Source: Rubrimonas cliftonensis (lineage in GTDB: Bacteria > Pseudomonadota > Alphaproteobacteria > Rhodobacterales > Rhodobacteraceae). From it: 64,000 bases of DNA. Below are positions 29,144 to 38,118 of this stretch, one piece after another. A program made the translations under genes and the position numbers. The stretch lies in NCBI RefSeq assembly GCF_900107585.1, contig NZ_FNQM01000002.1:434001-498000 (forward strand), read 5' to 3'. The notes under the pieces were generated by a model that saw only the letters and a list, made by a program, of their open reading frames with translations, was not told the origin of the DNA and searched no databases. How positions within the stretch are numbered: position 1 is the stretch's first letter; each line of letters opens with the position of its first letter.

Positions 29144-30181
29144 GTGGCCGCCCTGAGCGGCCCGCGCAACGCGCTCGTCGACGTGCCGGGCCTGAGCGTC
29201 GGCCACGCCGACGAGGCGGGGCTGCGCTCGGGCGCCTCCGTCGTGCTGTTTCACGCGCCGGCGACGGCGGCGGTGGACGTGCGCGGCGGCGCGCCGGGCG
29301 CGCGCGAGACCGACCTGCTGGCGCTGGAGAACACCGTCGAGCGGGTGGACGCCATCGCGCTGTCGGGCGGCTCGGTGTTCGGGCTGGAGGCCGCCGGCGG
29401 CGTCGTCGCCGGGCTGCGTCGCATGGGCCGCGGCTTCGCGGTCGGCGCGGCGCGAGCGCCCATCGTCCCCGCGGCGATCCTCTTCGATCTCGGCAACGGC
29501 GGCGACAAGGCGTGGGGGCTGCACGGGCCCTATCGCGAACTTGGCCTCGCCGCGCTGGACGCCGCCGGGGCGGACGCGCGCTGCGGAGCTTTTGGCGCGG
29601 GCTTCGGCGCGCAGGCGGGGCAGGGGACGGCGGCGCCGCTGCGCGGCGGGCTCGGGACGGCGTCGGCGCTCGACGCCGGGAGCGGCGCCACGGTCGGCGC
29701 GCTCGTCGCGGTCAACGCGCTGGGCTCGCCGCTGATCGGCGACGGGCCGCATTTCTGGGCGGCGCCCTTCGAGCGGGGCGCGGAGTTCGCCGGGCTCGGC
29801 TGGCCCGCGCGGCCGGACATCGCCGAAGGCGGCGTGAACGGAGCGCTCGGCGCGGCCACCACCATCGCCGTGGTGGCGACCGACGCGGCGCTCTCCAAGC
29901 CGCAGTGCCGCCGGCTCGCGATCATGGCGCAGGACGGGCTGGCGCGGGCGCTGCGCCCGGCGCACACGCCCTTCGACGGGGACGCGGTGTTCGCGGCCTC
30001 CTGCGGGTCGGTCGCGCTGGAGACGGGCGGCGCCGAGCCGACGCGGGCGCTCGCCCGGCTCGGCGCGCTGGCGGCGGACGTTCTGGCGCGGGCCGTGGCG
30101 CGCGGCGTCTTCGAGGCGGCGAGCGCGCGGGGGCTCGACGGGCTCGCCCCGGCCTGGCGGGACCGCTTCGGCGCGGCGTGA
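29144..30181 (+). CDS. P1 family peptidase (DmpA/BapA-type N-terminal nucleophile aminopeptidase)
   Basis: A 345-residue member of the P1/DmpA family, which self-cleaves to expose an N-terminal nucleophile and includes D-aminopeptidases and beta-peptidyl aminopeptidases. The opening ALVDVPGLSVGHAD, the Gly-rich ALSGGSVFGLEAAGGV and the IVPAAILFDL segments are family hallmarks. The cleavage region reads GSGATVGALVAVNALG, where T183 is the probable nucleophile; that residue choice is inference. The start is a GTG at 29144. The substrate might be a peptide, an amide or a polyamide oligomer. The gene ends convergently with the P450 gene, 12 bases apart. Confidence 0.88.
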   Translation: MAALSGPRNALVDVPGLSVGHADEAGLRSGASVVLFHAPATAAVDVRGGAPGARETDLLALENTVERVDAIALSGGSVFGLEAAGGVVAGLRRMGRGFAVGAARAPIVPAAILFDLGNGGDKAWGLHGPYRELGLAALDAAGADARCGAFGAGFGAQAGQGTAAPLRGGLGTASALDAGSGATVGALVAVNALGSPLIGDGPHFWAAPFERGAEFAGLGWPARPDIAEGGVNGALGAATTIAVVATDAALSKPQCRRLAIMAQDGLARALRPAHTPFDGDAVFAASCGSVALETGGAEPTRALARLGALAADVLARAVARGVFEAASARGLDGLAPAWRDRFGAA

Positions 30182-30193
30182 CGCGCCGCCGGC

Positions 30194-31597
30194 TCAGCCG
30201 AAGGCGACCGGCAGGCTCTGCGGGAACGGCGTCCCGCCGTCGACGCGCGGGCCGGTCCGCCGCAGGTTCGGCTGCGCGAGCAGCGGCGTCAGCATGGCTG
30301 GGATGACGGCGCGGTTGATCTCGGCCCCGAAGCAGCGGTGCAGCCCCTCGCCCCAGTGGATGTAGGTCTCCCACGGGCGGTCGATGCGGAACTGGCCGGC
30401 GTCGGGCACGTCGAGGCTGTCGAACATCGCCGAATGGGTCGCGGCGAACACCATGGCGCCTTCGGGTATCCGGCGGCTGCGCAGGGTTCCGCGCGCGATG
30501 CGCGTCTCGCGCAGCGCCCGGCGATAGACCACCGGGTTGTGCGGGTTGAAGCGCAGCGCCTCCCAGACATGGCCGGCGACGGTCTCGGCGTCGCCCGCCT
30601 TCGCGGCGTTGCAGGCGGCGCGCAGCTCCGCGGGGCGGTCGAGCAGCTCGTCGAGCGCCAGCGTCGCCGCCTTGGAGAGCGTCGGGATCGCGCCAATGTA
30701 GAGGCCGATCAGGTTGTTGCGGACGCTGAGATCGTCGAGCCCCGGCGCGCCCGCCTTCTGCAGCGCCGCGAGCCTCGCGAGCACGCTGTCGCCTTCGCCG
30801 GGCGAGGCCTTGCGCGCGGCGATGGCGGCGTCGAGCCATTTCCGCGCCGAGGCCGCCGCCGCGCGGCCCTTCGCGCCGACCTCGGGGTCGGCGCCGAGAT
30901 CGTTGAAGAGGAACCAGAACATCGCCGTCGCCTCGGCGATCATCGTCGCGCGGTCGGGCGCGCCGAGCGCCGGGCCGAGGCCGAAATAGGTCTGGATCAC
31001 GTCCGCCGCGACGGGTCCGCCGAGCCGGGCGGGGACGTCCAGCGCGCCGCCCGCCCCGGCGACGATCTCGCGCGCCAGCGCCGCGGCGCGGGGCGCGACG
31101 AAGGCGGGCACGTCGGTGTGGCGCACCGCCAGCCGCATCGCGGTCGCGTCGCGCTCGTAGTCCGGCCCCGGCTGCATTCCGAGAAAGAAGTTCGGCCCGG
31201 CGGTGATCTCGCGCATCCGCGGCTCGTAGACGACAGCGAAATCGGCGTCGCGGCGCAGCACCTCCAGCACGTCGGCGCGGCGGGTGACGATCGCCGTGCC
31301 CGCGTTGGGATAGGCCTTCACCAGCGCAGCGGAGAGCTTCAGCGTCGGCCAGAAGGCGCGCAGGACGGCGAAAAGGTCACGCTGGCCGCTGGGACGGGCG
31401 AGATGGGGCAGGACGCGGCCCGCAAGGCTCCCCTCGCCCCTGCGCTCGCGCCATGCGAGCCGGCCGAGGCCCCAAAGGCCCGCCAGCCCCCGCAGCCAGT
31501 TCCCGAGCACCGCCGCGAGCGTGTCGAGCGCGGCGCCCAGGAGGGCGGTCAGCCCGCCGAGCAGGGTCGAGAGCAGGGACGACAGCGCGGCGCCCAT
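30194..31597 (-). CDS. Cytochrome P450 with atypical I-helix
   Basis: A 467-residue P450. The haem-thiolate loop is WGEGLHRCFGAE with C422, where the usual leading Phe is replaced by Trp, and the K-helix ExxR is E346-x-x-R349 (EALR). The I-helix, normally A/G-G-x-D/E-T, reads IGAIPT at 301-306 and lacks the acid-alcohol pair used for O2 activation by ordinary monooxygenases. This suggests a peroxide- or hydroperoxide-using P450, by analogy with CYP152 and CYP74. The N-terminus (about 1-45) is a hydrophobic, amphipathic leader that could bind membranes. Its ATG overlaps the stop of the DyP peroxidase gene, so the two are made together. No ferredoxin or reductase is encoded nearby, consistent with a reductase-free enzyme. 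Confidence 0.93.
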   Translation of the reverse strand: MGAALSSLLSTLLGGLTALLGAALDTLAAVLGNWLRGLAGLWGLGRLAWRERRGEGSLAGRVLPHLARPSGQRDLFAVLRAFWPTLKLSAALVKAYPNAGTAIVTRRADVLEVLRRDADFAVVYEPRMREITAGPNFFLGMQPGPDYERDATAMRLAVRHTDVPAFVAPRAAALAREIVAGAGGALDVPARLGGPVAADVIQTYFGLGPALGAPDRATMIAEATAMFWFLFNDLGADPEVGAKGRAAAASARKWLDAAIAARKASPGEGDSVLARLAALQKAGAPGLDDLSVRNNLIGLYIGAIPTLSKAATLALDELLDRPAELRAACNAAKAGDAETVAGHVWEALRFNPHNPVVYRRALRETRIARGTLRSRRIPEGAMVFAATHSAMFDSLDVPDAGQFRIDRPWETYIHWGEGLHRCFGAEINRAVIPAMLTPLLAQPNLRRTGPRVDGGTPFPQSLPVAFG

Positions 31598-33222
31598 CAG
31601 GTCGGGTCGATCACGCCGAGCCCCATCATCCGCAGCGCGGTGAGCGAGGGCAGAAAGAAATAGTCGCCGCCGCGCGCCTCGACGAAGGTGCGCAGGCTGT
31701 CGACGATGTAGGGCCTCGCGCCGCTTCCGGGCCGCGCGGCGATGGTGAACCGGCGATGGACGGAGTGATCGCCGAGCACCGGGCACGCATCGTTTCCGGC
31801 ATTGAAATCGAGGCCGTAGTTGATCCACTGCTGCTGGATGAACTCGAACTGGCGCTGCAGGCTGGCGCAGATCGCCATGAACACCACGCCCTGCTCGGTA
31901 TGGTCGTCGCCGCCCTCCGCGCCGTAGGGCAGGCCGCGGCGCAGGATGCGGCGGCGCTTGTTGAGCTGGCTCGTGGCGTTCGGGTTGCCGCCCGAGGGGG
32001 CGTTGAGCGGGTCGAGATAGTCGCGGGTGTTGACGCGGCGCAGATGCGCGGTGTTGGGGCAGTCGTAGCCGGCCATGTCGGCGGCGTAGCGGAAATCCGA
32101 CGGCTCGGTCCCGCCGAGCCAGCGCGCAACGTTCTGCGCGGCCGTCGTCGGGTCGGGGTCGTCGAAGCCGAGCCGGGCGCGCTCGGCCAGCCACGCCGCA
32201 TGGTCCCCGGCGCGGGCGAGCGGGACGCCGTCGGGCCAGCGCCCGACCGCCTTGGACTTGAGCGTGACCTTCGCCTCGTCCTCGGAAACGCCGAAGATGC
32301 GGGCGTAGCGCGCGGCCTCGCCCGCCCACACGCTCTCCCAGCTCGCGACGTTCTGGTGCAGCTTGCGCCACACCATGAAGGCGCCGTTGCGCGAGAAGCC
32401 CCAGGGGCGCGGGGCGGGCGGCAGCTCCTGCGCCTCATCGGCGTGGCCGAGCAGGAACTCGCCGGTCGCCAGCGGCTCCCAGCCCGTCTTCGGGTCCATC
32501 CACTTGCCGCGGCCGACGACTCGGGTCCGCTCCACCGCCTCGGAGGTCTGGCCCTTGAACACCGGGTCGCCGATGCCGTCGGTGAAGCCGAAATGCTCCC
32601 GCGGGGTGGGAACCATCGCGCCGTCAGGCAGCGTCGCGAACACCGCCCGGCCTTCCTGGAAGTCCGCCGCGCCGTCGCGGCCGTGGCCGGCCATGATGCG
32701 CACCCTGCCGCCGCAATGCTCGGCGCAGACTTCGCGCAGCCACGCGGTCTGTTCCTCCAGCGCGTCGACCGGCTCGGCGCGGCCGGGCTTGCCCTGCGCG
32801 TTCATCGAGAGGAAGACGTGGACCTCGCGCGAAGTGCCGGGGGCGTTGTCGCGCCAGATCGGATCCCACGCTTCGTCCCAGCCGCGGGCCTCCTCCTCGG
32901 TCAGCGCGGGGCTGCGGTCGCCGAGAATGAAGGCGCGGGCCTTCATGCCGTCGGCGAACTCGGTCGGGAAACCCTGCAGCGTGCGCGTCGGCAGGCCGAG
33001 CGCCCAGAGGCCGAAGAAGGTGAAGCCGACATTGAGCGTCACCTGCGGCTTCACGGTCCACGCCGCGGCGGTGGTGACGCGGGGGCGGATCGCCTCGATG
33101 AAGCGGCGGCCCGCCGCGCCGTCGGTGATCTGCAGGAAGAAGTAGCGCGCGAAGGGGAAGCTGTAGCGGCCATAGGCGCGGGCGACGTTGCCCTGCACGT
33201 CGGCGAGATCGAGCGACGCCAT
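31597..33222 (-). CDS. DyP-type peroxidase
   Basis: A 541-residue dye-decolorising-type haem peroxidase. The GxxDG motif is GFTDGIGDP at 212-220 with the catalytic D215, and the proximal haem histidine is H393 in CPNTAHLRRVN. The C-terminal region contains the conserved RRRILRRGLPYG and QRQFEFIQQQWIN. It is longer than most DyPs (300-450 aa), with an insert of about 100 residues between the GxxDG motif and the proximal His, placing it among the larger, class-C/D-like forms. No Tat or Sec signal is seen. It sits third in the 34980-30194 operon, four bases after the 367-aa gene and overlapping the P450 gene. Confidence 0.93.
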   Translation of the reverse strand: MASLDLADVQGNVARAYGRYSFPFARYFFLQITDGAAGRRFIEAIRPRVTTAAAWTVKPQVTLNVGFTFFGLWALGLPTRTLQGFPTEFADGMKARAFILGDRSPALTEEEARGWDEAWDPIWRDNAPGTSREVHVFLSMNAQGKPGRAEPVDALEEQTAWLREVCAEHCGGRVRIMAGHGRDGAADFQEGRAVFATLPDGAMVPTPREHFGFTDGIGDPVFKGQTSEAVERTRVVGRGKWMDPKTGWEPLATGEFLLGHADEAQELPPAPRPWGFSRNGAFMVWRKLHQNVASWESVWAGEAARYARIFGVSEDEAKVTLKSKAVGRWPDGVPLARAGDHAAWLAERARLGFDDPDPTTAAQNVARWLGGTEPSDFRYAADMAGYDCPNTAHLRRVNTRDYLDPLNAPSGGNPNATSQLNKRRRILRRGLPYGAEGGDDHTEQGVVFMAICASLQRQFEFIQQQWINYGLDFNAGNDACPVLGDHSVHRRFTIAARPGSGARPYIVDSLRTFVEARGGDYFFLPSLTALRMMGLGVIDPT

Positions 33223-33225
33223 GGC

Positions 33226-34329
33226 TCAGGCCTCCTTCTTCGCGGCGCGGCGCGGCTTTTTCGGCGCGGCGGCGACGCGGGCCTCGATGGGCGCCGGCGG
33301 GTCTGCGACGGGGCGGGCGAGGCGGACGACGCCGGGCGGCTGGGTCGGCCCGGCGTCGTCCCCCGGCCGGTGCTCGGCGAGGAAGGCGCCGAAGGCCGCG
33401 TGCAGGTCGCGGGCGTCCAGCTCCTGCGAGGCGGACGCGAAATCCGTGAACTTCTGCTGGAGATAAAGCGACTTGAGCACGCCGGGCAGGTTGGCGCCCG
33501 CCGGCGGCGGAAACGGCTTTTCGCCGCGCCCCATCACGAATCGGTAGACCGCGAGGATGGCCGCGGCGCTGGCGAGCAGCGCCCAGCCGATGGTCGGTCC
33601 GGGCCGCCAGTCGACGAACCACGCGACGACGGGCGTCGCCTCCATGCCGGCGAGCCAGCCGAGGATCGCCAGCAGCAGCACGGCGACGGGCGCCAGCGCG
33701 ACGACGAGGATGGCCTTGAAGGGCAGGCTCGGCAGCGCAGGTGGCGACGTCCAGTAGTCGTGGAACGGCATGGTCGTCTCGACCTGGCAGCGGGCGATCC
33801 AGCCTGCGAAATCGTCGGCGTCGGCCACCTTCTCGAAGCCCCGGCAGCAGCCGAAGACGGCGCGCAGCTCGTCAGCCGTCACGCCCCAGAGGTGGCGGGC
33901 GTAGCTGTCGCGCACGGCGTCCTGCTCGGCCGGTGAGAGGGTCGCGGGCAGAGGCGCGCCGTCCTCGCTCACCGCGTCGGTCTCGGCGGCGAACATCAGG
34001 TAGGCGCTGTTGAGGCGGTCGGGGGCGTCGGCGACGATCGGGTTGGGGCCGAAGAGCGAGGTGAGGACGGGGTTCTTCGGCGGCCGCCCGTTGTACACCG
34101 CGTCGTCGATGACGACGAAGCGCGCCAGATGGGTGCGCAGGCTGCGGGCGAAGGGGCTCTGCGCGCCGCTGCGCTCCGTCGCCGGGGACTGGAGCGCGGT
34201 GGGCAGCTTCTCCAGCGTCGCGGCGAGGCGTTCGCGCCAGCTCTCGGCGCCCGGCTCGTCGCTCACGGCGCCGGGGCGGATGGGGGCGAGCACGGTGAGG
34301 AAATAGCTGCCGGCGTCGAAGTTCGGCAT
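33226..34329 (-). CDS. Unassigned membrane protein in the DyP-P450 operon
   Basis: A 367-residue protein I cannot assign. The N-terminal 195 residues are soluble and contain HLARFVVID (67-75) followed by AYLMFAAETD (109-118), a pattern that resembles HFARWVIV and DYMIFCSNFN in the 215-aa protein encoded upstream; the two may share a ferredoxin-like fold. Two membrane spans follow (about 205-228 and 247-266), then a soluble tail of about 100 residues ending in a basic KKPRRAAKKEA. Three bases separate it from the 215-aa gene and four from the DyP gene. It could anchor the complex at the membrane; this is inference. Confidence 0.75.
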   Translation of the reverse strand: MPNFDAGSYFLTVLAPIRPGAVSDEPGAESWRERLAATLEKLPTALQSPATERSGAQSPFARSLRTHLARFVVIDDAVYNGRPPKNPVLTSLFGPNPIVADAPDRLNSAYLMFAAETDAVSEDGAPLPATLSPAEQDAVRDSYARHLWGVTADELRAVFGCCRGFEKVADADDFAGWIARCQVETTMPFHDYWTSPPALPSLPFKAILVVALAPVAVLLLAILGWLAGMEATPVVAWFVDWRPGPTIGWALLASAAAILAVYRFVMGRGEKPFPPPAGANLPGVLKSLYLQQKFTDFASASQELDARDLHAAFGAFLAEHRPGDDAGPTQPPGVVRLARPVADPPAPIEARVAAAPKKPRRAAKKEA

Positions 34330-34332
34330 GGC

Positions 34333-34980
34333 TCACACCCCTTCGCGGCGAAAAGCGGCGGCGCGGTTCACGTCGGCGGCTTCGGTGGAGAGGCTGGCGA
34401 CCGGGCCGTAGCCGGGCTCGCCGAGGCAGCCCTGCGTCGACGTGAGCGCGCGGGCGTAGCTCTCCGCGAACTGCTCCGGCGTCTCGCGGGCGTGGCGCGC
34501 GGCGAGGTCGGCCAGCGCGGCGCGGACCTTGAGCGCGCATTTCACGTCTCGCTGCGCCGAGCCGGGCGTGGCGTTGTAGTAGTAGTTGGTGTCGATCTGG
34601 TTGTGGACGATGTAGTTCTTGAACGCCGTCACCGGAATCGACTTCGGATATCGGAACGCCGAATACCAGAACAGGTTGAGGCCGTTGGGAATGCCGTCCG
34701 AGAAGGCGTCGATGTACTGGTCCCAGGTGCCGTTGAAGTTCGAGCAGAAGATCATGTAGTCGTAATTCAGGTTCTGCGGGCCGTTGCCGAGATCGGGCCA
34801 CTGGTCGCGCTTCACGATGACCCAGCGGGCGAAGTGGATCAGCGAGAGGCCGAGCAACCCGCCCAGCGTGCCGGGCGCCCCGCGCGAGACCATGAAGAGC
34901 AGCCGGTTGATCCAAGTGCGCGAAGTCGGCGACGGCGTGATCACCGTCATCGCATAGGCCTTGCCGGCGATGTTGGACAT
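34333..34980 (-). CDS. Unassigned first protein of the DyP-P450 operon
   Basis: A 215-residue protein with no family name I can give. Distinct motifs are a glycine-rich LGGLLGLSLIHFARWVIV (the core HFARWVI at 49-55), MIFCSNFNGTWDQYI (77-90) and TNYYYNATPG (131-140). I recall similar SNFxGSWxxYLxxF segments in proteins located beside haem peroxidases and other lipid-peroxide enzymes, but cannot verify this here. There is no signal peptide; a short hydrophobic stretch at about 36-48 is too weak to call a membrane span. A strong GAGGGAGAG precedes the ATG at 34980, as expected for an operon-leading gene. Confidence 0.75.
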   Translation of the reverse strand: MSNIAGKAYAMTVITPSPTSRTWINRLLFMVSRGAPGTLGGLLGLSLIHFARWVIVKRDQWPDLGNGPQNLNYDYMIFCSNFNGTWDQYIDAFSDGIPNGLNLFWYSAFRYPKSIPVTAFKNYIVHNQIDTNYYYNATPGSAQRDVKCALKVRAALADLAARHARETPEQFAESYARALTSTQGCLGEPGYGPVASLSTEAADVNRAAAFRREGV

Positions 34981-35091
34981 CGGCTCTCCCTCGGGCTTGA
35001 GTCCGTCGAGGGGAAAGCCTGCGCTTCTGCAACCGCTTAGGGAAGGGGGACTTTAGGCGTCACGCATCAGGGAGCGCCGCCGGGGCCGGCT

Positions 35092-36357
35092 TCAGGCCGG
35101 CGCCGGCGCCCAGGCGCGGTCGCGGATCGGCAGGTGCGCGACCGCGGACATCACCCCCAGCGCGATCGCCAGCCACCAGACCGCCTCGTAGCCGCCATGG
35201 AGGTCGTAGAGCCGCCCGCCCATCCAGACGCCGGCGAAGGCGCCGACCTGATGGCTGAGGAACACGAAGCCGTAGAGCGTCGCCATCGCCGCCGGGCCGA
35301 ACATGGTCGCCACGAGCCCCGCCGTCAGCGGCACGGTCGACAGCCACAGCACGCCGATCGACAGCGAGAAGACGATGACGCTGAGCGGCGTCGGCGGCAG
35401 CGCGATGAAGGCGAGGATCACCACCGCGCGCAGGGCGTAGATGCCCGACAGGATGTAGGGCTTGGGGTAGCGCGCCCCCAGCCGCCCCGCCAGCAGTGTG
35501 CCGGCGATGTTGGCGAGGCCGACGAGCGAGATCGTCGCCGCCCCCAGCGCCTCCGCCGAGACGCTGCGCCCCATCAGCGTGAAGGCCGAGCAGACCTCGG
35601 CGACATAGGCGGGGAAATGCGCGGTGATGAAGGCGACGTGGAAGCCGCAGACGAAGAAGCCCAGGCAAAGCAGCAGGTAGCTGGAATGCCCGAACGCGCG
35701 GCGCATCGCCGTGGCGAGCGGAACCGGCGCCGGGCCGCCCGGCTTCGGCGCCGGCGCCTTGAGGCGGGGAATGCACAGCGCCATCGGCGCCAGCAGCAGC
35801 GCCATGGCGAGGATCGCCTCGCGCCAGCCGAACTCGACCACCAGCCACTGCGCGATGAGCGGCATGAACACCTGCCCCGAGGCGCCCAGCGCCGAGACGA
35901 GGCCGAGCGCCTGGCTGCGGCGATGCTCCGGCGCCGCGCGCGCGACCACCGACAGCACCAGCCCGAAGGCCGTCCCCGAGACGCCGAGCCCCACCAGCAG
36001 CCCCGCGCCAAGATGCTGGCCGAGCGGCGTCGCCGCCATCCCCGAGATCACCATCCCCGCGACATAGCAGGCGAACCCGATCCAGAGCGCGCGGCGGTCG
36101 CCGTAGCGGTCGGCGATCATCCCGAACAGCGGCTGGGCGAGGCCCCAGACGAGGTTCTGCATCGCCAGCGAGAAGGCGAAGGTCTCTCGCGGCCAGCCGA
36201 GATCGGCCGACATGGGCTCCAGCACGAGGCCGAACATCGAGCGCGCCCCGAAGCTCAGCGCCAGGGCGACCGTCCCGGCGACCATGATGACCGTCAGGGC
36301 GCGGGCGTCGGCGTCGCTGCGCGGCGGCGCGCGGTTCTCGGCGGGAGAGTTCGTCAT
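35092..36357 (-). CDS. MFS transporter
   Basis: A 421-residue major facilitator with about twelve spans. The loop 2-3 signature GMIADRYGDRRAL (DRxGxRR type) is near residue 95, and the architecture matches the OFA/monocarboxylate-like and YbfB-type subgroups (SMFGLVLEPMSADLGWPRETFAFSLA in the first span region; short motif GWPRETFA). Substrate is unknown. The start MTNSPAENRA at 36357 was chosen over an upstream in-frame ATG with a low-complexity leader. It lies downstream of, but on the same strand as, the MCP gene, with about 90 bases between them. Confidence 0.88.
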   Translation of the reverse strand: MTNSPAENRAPPRSDADARALTVIMVAGTVALALSFGARSMFGLVLEPMSADLGWPRETFAFSLAMQNLVWGLAQPLFGMIADRYGDRRALWIGFACYVAGMVISGMAATPLGQHLGAGLLVGLGVSGTAFGLVLSVVARAAPEHRRSQALGLVSALGASGQVFMPLIAQWLVVEFGWREAILAMALLLAPMALCIPRLKAPAPKPGGPAPVPLATAMRRAFGHSSYLLLCLGFFVCGFHVAFITAHFPAYVAEVCSAFTLMGRSVSAEALGAATISLVGLANIAGTLLAGRLGARYPKPYILSGIYALRAVVILAFIALPPTPLSVIVFSLSIGVLWLSTVPLTAGLVATMFGPAAMATLYGFVFLSHQVGAFAGVWMGGRLYDLHGGYEAVWWLAIALGVMSAVAHLPIRDRAWAPAPA

Positions 36358-36447
36358 GCGGAGGCGCTCCGGGATCGCCCCGGATGGGGCGCGCGCGCGA
36401 CTGTCCACCCCGCCGCGCCGCGCGTCAATTCGACCGTCGCCGGAGGG

Positions 36448-38118
36448 TCAGGCCGCCCGCGCGCCGCGCCTGTGGTCCGCCACGGTGAACGCGCCGGCGA
36501 GGTCGTCCAGCCCGTCGATGCGCAGCGCTAGCCCCTGCGCGGCGTCGGCGGCGGCGGCGGAGGCCGCGGCGTTGGACTGCACGGCGATGTCGATGCGGCC
36601 GATGGCGGTGCTGACCTCCGAGACGCCCTCGGCCTGCTCCCGGCCCGAGGCGGCGACATCGCCGACCGCCTCGATGAGGCCCGACATGGAGCTGGAGATC
36701 TCGCCCAGCGCCGCGCCGGTGTCCTGCACCATGCGCACGCCGTCGTTCACCGCCTCGGCGCTCTGGCGGATCAACTCGCCCACGCTGGCGGCGGCTTCGG
36801 TCGTGCGCTGGGAAAGCGTGCGGACCTCGGTGGCGACGACGGCGAAGCCGCGGCCGGCCTCGCCGGCGCGGGCGGCCTCGACGGCGGCGTTGAGCGCCAG
36901 CAGGTTGGTCTGGAAGGCGATGCCGTCGATGAGCCCGATGATCTCCTTGATCTTCTCGGAGCTCTCCTCGATCCGGCCGACCGCCGCCACCGCGCCTTTG
37001 GCGAGCGCCTCGCCTTTCTGGGTGCGGTCGGCGGCGCCGCGCGCCATGCCGTCGGCGCGCTCCAGCATCGTCGCGCTGGCGGAGATGCGGCTGGCGATCT
37101 CCTGCAGCGCGGCGGCGGTCTCCTCGACCGCGGCGGCCTGGCCCTCGACCTCGCCGGAGACGGAGCGGACGTCGCGGCTGATGCTCTCGGCGGCGTCGCG
37201 GGCCTCGGCCGCAGCCGCGGCGATGCCGCCGACCAGCCGGCTCAGCGCCTCCGCGCTCTGCTCCATGCGGCGCTCGCATTCGCCGAAGCGGCCCTGTCCG
37301 ACGACGGCGCCGCCGCCGCGCAAGTCGCCCTCGGCGACGCGGCCGAGCCGCTCCTCCAGCCGGCCCAATGAGCTGTCGACCGCCGTGAACAGGCCGTTCA
37401 GGCCCGTCGCGAGCCGGTTCACCGCGTCGTCGGAGAATTTTGGCGCGATGCGCCCCGAGAAGTCGCCCCTGACGCCCTGCTCGACGACGCTGGCGAACTC
37501 CGCCTCCAGCATCGCGAAGGTCGCCTCGCGCTCGCGCTCGGCGGCCTCCTCCATGGCGACCGTCTCCGCCTGCGCCGCGACAGCCGCGCGGGTGCGCTCA
37601 TGGGCCTCCGCCGTCAGCTTCTGGCGGTGGATCACCATGGCGATCAGGGCGCCCGCCTCCACCAGCAGCACCACGGCGTGAACCAGGGTGCGCCCGGTGT
37701 CGGCGCCGCCAGGATAGATGAGCGCCGGCAGGCCGAAGTTGAGGGCGAGGTGGTGCACGGCGACGAGCCCGGTGGCGGCGACGAGGGCGGGGACGTTGAC
37801 CAGCGCAGTGAGCGCGGCCAGCATCGCAAAGAAATACATGTGCGCATCGACCTGCCACGCATGGCCGGAGAGCGCGCCGACGGCGATCGCCGGCTGCGCC
37901 ATCAGGCTCAGCGCCAGCGGCACGCGCCCCATCGCGCCGGCGCGGCTGGCGAGCATCCCGCCGGCCGCGACCCCGGCGGAAAGGCCCGCCGCGAGCGCGA
38001 CGCTCGTGCCGGCAAGCGCCGCGCAGCTCGCGACGACCGGCACGTGCAGCCATGCCGCGAGGCCGAACAGCCTCGCAACGGGCGCGGCCTCGTCGGCGGC
38101 GCTAACGGTTCCCGTCAT
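36448..38118 (-). CDS. Methyl-accepting chemotaxis protein with a multi-span N-terminus
   Basis: A 556-residue chemoreceptor. The N-terminal ~180 residues hold five or six hydrophobic spans with no periplasmic ligand-binding domain, an unusual sensor design. A HAMP-like linker (about 185-270) and a long coiled-coil signalling domain follow; the hairpin tip is [20 protein letters not shown]. No C-terminal CheR-docking pentapeptide is seen. The start [10 protein letters not shown] at 38118 was preferred over one 15 bases earlier. The 5' end overlaps the end of the 114-aa gene, so the two are coupled. The membrane-embedded sensor could respond to membrane state or a membrane-soluble signal. Confidence 0.9.
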   Translation of the reverse strand: MTGTVSAADEAAPVARLFGLAAWLHVPVVASCAALAGTSVALAAGLSAGVAAGGMLASRAGAMGRVPLALSLMAQPAIAVGALSGHAWQVDAHMYFFAMLAALTALVNVPALVAATGLVAVHHLALNFGLPALIYPGGADTGRTLVHAVVLLVEAGALIAMVIHRQKLTAEAHERTRAAVAAQAETVAMEEAAEREREATFAMLEAEFASVVEQGVRGDFSGRIAPKFSDDAVNRLATGLNGLFTAVDSSLGRLEERLGRVAEGDLRGGGAVVGQGRFGECERRMEQSAEALSRLVGGIAAAAAEARDAAESISRDVRSVSGEVEGQAAAVEETAAALQEIASRISASATMLERADGMARGAADRTQKGEALAKGAVAAVGRIEESSEKIKEIIGLIDGIAFQTNLLALNAAVEAARAGEAGRGFAVVATEVRTLSQRTTEAAASVGELIRQSAEAVNDGVRMVQDTGAALGEISSSMSGLIEAVGDVAASGREQAEGVSEVSTAIGRIDIAVQSNAAASAAAADAAQGLALRIDGLDDLAGAFTVADHRRGARAA

